A stretch of 64,000 bases of DNA from Salinisphaera dokdonensis (GTDB lineage: Bacteria > Pseudomonadota > Gammaproteobacteria > Nevskiales > Salinisphaeraceae): positions 310,001 to 374,000 of the forward strand of contig NZ_APND01000003.1 in the NCBI RefSeq assembly GCF_040361215.1, written 5' to 3'. Both the position numbers and the translations under genes were made by a program. Shown here one piece after another: positions 59,734 to 64,000 of this stretch. Each line of letters opens with the position of its first letter. The first letter of the stretch is position 1. A model generated the notes under the pieces. That model saw only the letters and a program-made list of their open reading frames with translations. It was not told the DNA's origin and did no database searches.

Positions 59734-60510
59734 TCAGTCGTCGCGCGCCCGCTCGTCCTGCTGGGCCTCGACTTCGCGCATGCCCGGCACGAAGATCCGC
59801 GCCATCCAGATCCCGATCTCGTAGAGCAGGTAAACAGGCACCGCCAGCAGCGTCTGCGAGATCACGTCGGGCGGGGTGAGCACCATGCCCACGGCGAACG
59901 CGCCGACCACCACATAGGCACGGTAGCTGGCCAGCTGACGCGGGGTCACGAACCCGGCCCAGACGATCAGAAAGATTGCCACCGGCAGCTCGAAAGCGAT
60001 GCCGAAGGCCATGAACATGCCCAACACGAAATCCAGATAGGCCGAGATATCGGTCATCACCGCCACGCCGGTGGGCGCGACCGAAATGAAGAAGCCGAAG
60101 ACCACCGGAAAGACGGCGTAGTAGGCGAACGCCATGCCCAGATAGAACAGGCCGGTGCTGGAGATCAGCAGCGGCGTGACCAGGCGGCGCTCCTGGGCAT
60201 ACAGACCGGGCGCCACGAACATCCAGATCTGGTACAGCGTCCACGGCAGCGACAACGCGATGGCGAGCAGCATGGACAGCTTGAACGGTGCCAGAAACGG
60301 TGCAGCGACACCCGTGGCGATCAGACTGTTGCCTTCCGGCATATGGGCCAGCAGTGGCCCGGACAAGAAGGTAAACAGATCGCGGGCGAAATACGCCAGC
60401 GGCAGAAAAATGATCAGGATGCCTATGACGATACGCAGCAAGCGCGTACGCAACTCCAGCAAATGCGCAATCAGCGGCTGTTCCTGGGCGTCATACTCTT
60501 GCTGGCTCAT
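59734..60510 (-). CDS. tatC: Twin-arginine translocase subunit TatC
   Basis: TatC is the signal-recognition core of the Tat pathway, which exports folded proteins. The 258-residue, six-helix protein has the N-terminal LIAHLLELRTRLLRIVIG (conserved HL-ELR), the loop LYQIWMFVAPGLYAQERR (conserved FxxPGLxxxE), and FGIAFELPVAIFLIVWAGFV with TPPDVISQ. Its ATG overlaps the tatB stop by four bases. It is the last gene of the hisI-hisE-tatABC unit. Confidence 0.97.
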   Translation of the reverse strand: MSQQEYDAQEQPLIAHLLELRTRLLRIVIGILIIFLPLAYFARDLFTFLSGPLLAHMPEGNSLIATGVAAPFLAPFKLSMLLAIALSLPWTLYQIWMFVAPGLYAQERRLVTPLLISSTGLFYLGMAFAYYAVFPVVFGFFISVAPTGVAVMTDISAYLDFVLGMFMAFGIAFELPVAIFLIVWAGFVTPRQLASYRAYVVVGAFAVGMVLTPPDVISQTLLAVPVYLLYEIGIWMARIFVPGMREVEAQQDERARDD

Positions 60511-60908
60511 GCGCTGGGATCGTTGCGGTCGTTATCGCGGGACTCGGGCCGTGCAGCATCCGCAACCGGATTCGCGGGTTGCTCCGCCGATGCGCCGGTC
60601 GATTTGTCGCGGGTCTGCTCGGTCTTCATGCCCGACTGCGGCTTTTCGGGCGCCAGCGGATCACGGATCGACGAGACCGTATTCTTGGTATCGGACTCGA
60701 TCTGCTCACGGGTGCGTCGAACCTGCGAGCGGATATCGTCGACGTTGACCTCGCGCTCCAGCTCGCTGGTCAGCCCCCGTACATAGCCCTTGGCGCGCCC
60801 GACCCAAGTGCCCAGCGTACGCGCGACCACAGGCAGGCGCTCGGGACCGAGCACGATGAGACCGATCACCGCGATGACGGTCAGTTCCCAGAAACCGATA
60901 TCGAACAT
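60507..60908 (-). CDS. tatB: Sec-independent translocase protein TatB
   Basis: This 133-residue protein has an N-terminal helix FDIGFWELTVIAVIGLIVLGPERLP (2-26), containing the conserved Glu and the GPxRLP hinge, followed by an amphipathic helix and a long polar, Pro/Lys-rich tail. The FDIGF start is diagnostic of TatB rather than TatA. It lies 16 bases after tatA. Confidence 0.95.
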   Translation of the reverse strand: MFDIGFWELTVIAVIGLIVLGPERLPVVARTLGTWVGRAKGYVRGLTSELEREVNVDDIRSQVRRTREQIESDTKNTVSSIRDPLAPEKPQSGMKTEQTRDKSTGASAEQPANPVADAARPESRDNDRNDPSA

Positions 60909-60924
60909 TCCGGATCAGTTCCGA

Positions 60925-61230
60925 TCAGTCGCGTTCTTCTTCGGCTTCATTCTTCTTGGCATTGCGCTGCTGCGCCTCCTCGACCGGGCCGGTATTCGGC
61001 TTGGTCTTGCCAAGCTCGTCGATGACCTGCGGGTCTTCCGGGCGCTTGCGCGCGTCCTTGGTGGTTTCGTCGGTTTCGTTTTCCGCGTCGCTGTCCTTCA
61101 TCGCGCCGCGGAAATCCTTGAGCGCCGAGCCCAGATCACCGCCGAGATTGCGCAGCCGCTTGGTGCCGAAGATCAGCACCACGATGACCAGAAGGATGAG
61201 GAGCTGCCAAATGCTGATACCGCCAATCAT
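60925..61230 (-). CDS. tatA: Sec-independent translocase protein TatA
   Basis: TatA forms the pore-like assembly of the Tat system. The 101-residue protein has the short helix ISIWQLLILLVIVVLIFGTKRLRNLGGDLG (6-34), with Gln at 9 and the FGTKRLR hinge, then an amphipathic segment ending FRGAMKD. The acidic tail is about 50 residues. It lies 26 bases after hisE. Confidence 0.95.
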   Translation of the reverse strand: MIGGISIWQLLILLVIVVLIFGTKRLRNLGGDLGSALKDFRGAMKDSDAENETDETTKDARKRPEDPQVIDELGKTKPNTGPVEEAQQRNAKKNEAEEERD

Positions 61231-61256
61231 GATTACCTCGTCTGTTCGTAACCGGC

Positions 61257-61598
61257 TTAGTTAGCCGATGAGTCGCTTTGGCCGCGCCCGGCCTTTTCCT
61301 CGATACCGGAGACGCCGAAACGACGCGCCAGCTCCGCCTGCACGGCGGATGCATCCAGACCCCGGGACTGCAGCAGCACCATGGTGTGAAACCACAGGTC
61401 GGCCACTTCGTGGATCAGATGCTCGTCGTCATCCGCGCCCGCGGCCTCGACCACTTCGGCGGCCTCCTCTGTGATCTTTGCCGAGATCGCGTCCACACCA
61501 CCCGCATAAAGCGACGCGGTATAGCTTTTCGCCGGATCGCCGTCGCGCCGTTTGGCGAGCGCGGCGTCGAGACGACCAAGGATATCGGAATTACTCAT
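61257..61598 (-). CDS. hisE: Phosphoribosyl-ATP pyrophosphatase
   Basis: HisE hydrolyses phosphoribosyl-ATP to phosphoribosyl-AMP, the second step of histidine synthesis. The 113-residue helical protein has the metal-binding KITEEAAEVVEAA (about 42-54) and HEVADLWFHTMVLL (about 64-77) of the MazG-like fold. It overlaps hisI by eight bases. HisI and HisE are separate proteins here, not fused as in E. coli. Confidence 0.96.
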   Translation of the reverse strand: MSNSDILGRLDAALAKRRDGDPAKSYTASLYAGGVDAISAKITEEAAEVVEAAGADDDEHLIHEVADLWFHTMVLLQSRGLDASAVQAELARRFGVSGIEEKAGRGQSDSSAN

Positions 61599-62022
61599 GC
61601 AGACCGTACATGTCTTTGGGGTCCACGATCACCGGGTCGCGCGTGACCCAGCGACCATTGTCGTAGACCTGGAAGAAACAGGATTCGCGGCCGGTATGAC
61701 AGGCCACACCTCCGACCTGTTCGACTCTCAGCAACAACGCGTCGTTATCGCAATCGAGACAGACCTCGGCGACGCGCTGGAGATTGCCCGACGACTCGCC
61801 CTTGCGCCAGAGCTTGCCACGCGAACGTGACCAGTAGGTTGCAAGACCACTCTCGATGGTCGCAGCGAGCGATTCGCGGTTCATCCAGGCCAGCGTGAGT
61901 ACACGCTGGGTATCGACCGACTGGGTGATGGCCGGCACGAGCCCCTGCTCGTTCCAGGCCACGCGTTCGAGCCAGTCGGGTTGGGGCTGGCTATTGGTGT
62001 TTTCGGTGTTGTCCTTGCTCAC
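61591..62022 (-). CDS. hisI: Phosphoribosyl-AMP cyclohydrolase
   Basis: HisI opens the adenine ring of phosphoribosyl-AMP using zinc. The 143-residue protein has VLTLAWMNRESLAATI (about 41), YWSRSRGKLWRKGESSGN (about 63) and the zinc ligands in CLDCDNDALLL and CHTGRESCFF. An N-terminal Asn/Gln-rich extension of about 15 residues is seen. It is first gene of the hisI-hisE-tatABC unit, divergent from trkA over 110 bases. Confidence 0.97.
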   Translation of the reverse strand: MSKDNTENTNSQPQPDWLERVAWNEQGLVPAITQSVDTQRVLTLAWMNRESLAATIESGLATYWSRSRGKLWRKGESSGNLQRVAEVCLDCDNDALLLRVEQVGGVACHTGRESCFFQVYDNGRWVTRDPVIVDPKDMYGLHE

Positions 62023-62132
62023 GGTAAGGATCGCTTGGGCAGAATGCCGTCATCCTACGCGCTTGAGGCACGCAAACACAGGCCGTAAGTCACTGTTGCA
62101 AGTCGGGGGTGCGCGCTCTACTGTTGCGGCGC

Positions 62133-63512
62133 ATGAAGATCATCATTCTGGGGGCCGGCGAAGTCGGCGCCACGCTGGCGGAGAATCTGGCCCACGAGGC
62201 CAACGATGTCACGGTCGTGGACACCGATGAAGCCCTGCTGCGCCCGCTGCAGGACCGGCTCGATATTCGGGCGGTGCACGGCTATGCCGCGCATCCGGAC
62301 ATCCTGCGCAGCGCAGGCGCCAACGATGCCGACATGATCATCGCGGTTACCGCGACGGATGAAGTCAACATGGTGGCCTGCCAGATCGCCTACACGCTGT
62401 TTCATACGCCGACCAAGATCGCGCGTATTCGGGCGTCGGAATACCTGCTCGAGAACCGACTGTTCCATCAGGATGCAATCCCGATCGACATGAGCATCAG
62501 CCCGGAGCAGCTGGTGACCGACTACATCAAGCGCCTGGTGCAGTATCCGGGCGCGCTGCAGGTGGTCGATTTCGCGGAAGGACGCGTTCAGGTCGTGGGC
62601 GTCAAGGCTTATTACGGCGGGCCCCTGGTAGGCAAGGAATTGCGCGCGCTGCGCGAGCATTTGCCGCAAGCCGACACCCGCGTAGTGGCAATCTATCGGC
62701 GCGGCAAACCGATGATCCCGGAAGGCGACACCGTCATCGAAGCCGACGATGAAGTGTTCTTCGTCGCCGCCCGGCGCAATATCAAGAAGGTGATCAGCGA
62801 ACTGCGCAAGATCGACCGGCCGGTCAAGCGGATCATGATCGCCGGCGGCGGCAACATCGGCCTGCGGCTGGCACTGGCGCTGGAAAATCACTGCCAGGTC
62901 AAGATCATCGAGAACAATCCGGCACGCGCCGGCTGGCTGTCGGAGAAGCTCAACCGCTCGATCGTGCTCAAGGGCGATGCCGCCAACGAGTCGCTGCTGG
63001 TCGAAGAGAATATCGAGTCGGTCGACGTGTTCTGCGCGATCACCAACGATGACGAGGCCAATATCCTCTCGGCGATGCTGGCCAAGCGGCTGGGCGCGCG
63101 CAAGGCGATGTCGCTGATCAATCGGCTGGCCTATGTCGACCTGATCGAATCCTCCGGCACCCAGATCGATATCGCGATCTCGCCCAAACAGTCGACCATC
63201 TCGGCGCTGCTGGCCCATGTGCGCCGGGGTGATGTGGTGCGTGTGCATACCCTGCGCCGCGGCGCGGCCGAGGCGATCGAAGCCATCGCTCACGGCGAGC
63301 GCGAAAATTCGCGCGTGGTGGGCCGGCGTATCGACGAGATCAAGCTGCCGCGGGGAACCACCATCGGCGCCATCGCGCGCGGCGAGGAAGTGCTGATCGC
63401 CCATCACGACACGGTGATCGAGTCGGGCGATCACGTCATGCTGTTCATCATCGAAAAGAAGCAGACCGCCGAGGTGGAAAAGCTGTTCCAGGTCGGCGTC
63501 TCCTACGTCTAG
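62133..63512 (+). CDS. trkA: Trk system potassium uptake protein TrkA
   Basis: TrkA is the cytoplasmic NAD(H)/ATP-sensing gating ring of the TrkH potassium channel. The 459-residue protein contains two RCK units. The first starts KIIILGAGEVGATLAENLA (2-20), with VVDTDEALLR. The second starts IMIAGGGNIGLRLALALE (about 234), with KIIENNPARAGWL and VFCAITNDDEANILSAMLAK. Start ATG 62133 was preferred because the Rossmann strand begins immediately; the earlier in-frame ATG adds eight arginine-leucine residues. It is followed 15 bases later by trkH. Confidence 0.97.
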   Translation: MKIIILGAGEVGATLAENLAHEANDVTVVDTDEALLRPLQDRLDIRAVHGYAAHPDILRSAGANDADMIIAVTATDEVNMVACQIAYTLFHTPTKIARIRASEYLLENRLFHQDAIPIDMSISPEQLVTDYIKRLVQYPGALQVVDFAEGRVQVVGVKAYYGGPLVGKELRALREHLPQADTRVVAIYRRGKPMIPEGDTVIEADDEVFFVAARRNIKKVISELRKIDRPVKRIMIAGGGNIGLRLALALENHCQVKIIENNPARAGWLSEKLNRSIVLKGDAANESLLVEENIESVDVFCAITNDDEANILSAMLAKRLGARKAMSLINRLAYVDLIESSGTQIDIAISPKQSTISALLAHVRRGDVVRVHTLRRGAAEAIEAIAHGERENSRVVGRRIDEIKLPRGTTIGAIARGEEVLIAHHDTVIESGDHVMLFIIEKKQTAEVEKLFQVGVSYV

Positions 63513-63527
63513 GGCAAGAACCACAGC

Positions 63528-64000
63528 ATGGATCTGTCCCTGAACTATTATTTCGCGGTCGTGCAGCGGGTGCTCGGCCTGCTGCTGATGATCTTCTCGA
63601 CCAGCATGCTGGTGCCGATGGTCATGGGCCTGGCGTACGGCGACGGCGAGGCGGATGCCTTCGCCATCGGTTTCGTGATCACTCTTTTCACCGGTTTGGT
63701 CACATGGTTGCCGGTGCGTCACGTGCGCCGCGAGCTCAAGATCCGTGACGGCTTCCTCGTCGTCGTGCTGTTCTGGCTGGTACTGAGCCTGTTCGGCGCG
63801 GTGCCGCTGTACCTCGCCGAACGTCCGGATATCAGCGTCACCGACGCAGTGTTCGAAGCGGTCTCCGGCCTGACCACCACGGGTGCCACCGTGCTCGTCG
63901 GCCTCGACACCCTGCCCCATGCGGTCCTGTTCTGGCGCCAGCTGCTGCACTGGATGGGCGGCATGGGCATCATCGTGCTGGCCGTGGCGGTGCTGCCCAT
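63528..64000 (+). CDS. trkH: Trk system potassium uptake protein TrkH, C-terminus beyond window
   Basis: The first 157 codons are visible before the window ends. Start ATG 63528 (MDLSLNYYFAVVQRVLGLLL) is in a multipass membrane frame. The first selectivity-filter segment is clear: SVTDAVFEAVSGLTTTGATVL, matching the TTTGA filter of TrkH/KtrB channels. The helix LHWMGGMGIIVLAVAVLP then starts. Directly downstream of trkA, making a complete potassium uptake unit. Confidence 0.95.
   Translation, partial: MDLSLNYYFAVVQRVLGLLLMIFSTSMLVPMVMGLAYGDGEADAFAIGFVITLFTGLVTWLPVRHVRRELKIRDGFLVVVLFWLVLSLFGAVPLYLAERPDISVTDAVFEAVSGLTTTGATVLVGLDTLPHAVLFWRQLLHWMGGMGIIVLAVAVLP

Noticed and set aside
62118..63950. 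Minus-strand frame of 610 codons opposite trkA/trkH
   Set aside because: It is His/Gln/Asp-rich with no family resemblance, and covers two clear Trk genes on the plus strand.

Overview
The window is chromosomal DNA from a GC-rich, Gram-negative bacterium, almost certainly a gammaproteobacterium. The evidence is the order pilMNOPQ - aroK - aroB - gltBD, an LPS heptosyltransferase (waaF), PBP1A, a tatABC unit joined to hisI/hisE, trkA/trkH, an E. coli-type MntR and a Mg-type HemB. A marine or halophilic lineage such as Salinisphaera is my guess from gene style, not something the sequence proves. Nearly all genes have strong coding signal, and many junctions are 4-base ATGA or GTGA overlaps, so translational coupling is common. 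No rRNA, tRNA, CRISPR array, insertion sequence or prophage was seen.

Layout. 0-3 kb: an unknown partial gene and mrcA (minus strand). 3.2-8.2 kb: the type IV pilus assembly operon pilMNOPQ. 8.2-10 kb: an unusual Ig-like, calcium-loop lipoprotein. 10-20.4 kb: aroK, an RDD membrane protein, aroB, gltB, gltD, pyrF, hemE, with two long perfect hairpins flanking gltD. 20.6-24.1 kb: acyltransferase, SDR, a small membrane protein, and a CtaG/SCO copper-oxidase assembly pair. 24.1-28.7 kb (minus): a lipid-modification operon of FAD oxidoreductase, DUF1365 protein, cyclopropane synthase-like methyltransferase and MFS transporter. 29-32.9 kb: malate dehydrogenase, an FkbM methyltransferase, and a tandem pair of GT8-like transferases. 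32.9-36.3 kb: glpK, a monoacylglycerol lipase-like hydrolase, a DUF547 protein. 36.3-39.9 kb: ECF sigma/anti-sigma pair, the radical SAM protein ArsS, hemB.

39.9-55.2 kb is a surface-glycan region. Its first part (about 39.9-49.3 kb) is visibly AT-richer and looser than its surroundings. It holds three paralogous GT2 transferases, three methyltransferases, a GT4 transferase, two paralogous LPS-kinase-like proteins and some probable gene remnants. The second part (49.3-55.2 kb) returns to dense GC-rich genes: three overlapping GT4 transferases, then a divergent membrane protein and waaF. 55.2-57.3 kb: aroE, mntR, endonuclease V. 57.4-59.7 kb: two exported proteins of unknown function, pointing towards each other across about 670 bases bounded by two converging intrinsic terminators. 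59.7-64 kb: hisI-hisE-tatA-tatB-tatC (minus) and trkA-trkH (plus, trkH cut by the window end).

How it works together: the window combines envelope construction (PBP1A, pilus secretin, LPS glycosylation, phosphorylation and methylation, Tat export), aromatic and glutamate biosynthesis, haem synthesis with oxidase maturation, lipid/glycerol use and membrane-lipid modification. The places most likely to hold undescribed biology are the Ig-like lipoprotein beside pilQ, the glycan island with its kinase pair, the membrane protein in the waaF unit, the FAD/DUF1365/Cfa operon and the exported EF-hand/coiled-coil pair.
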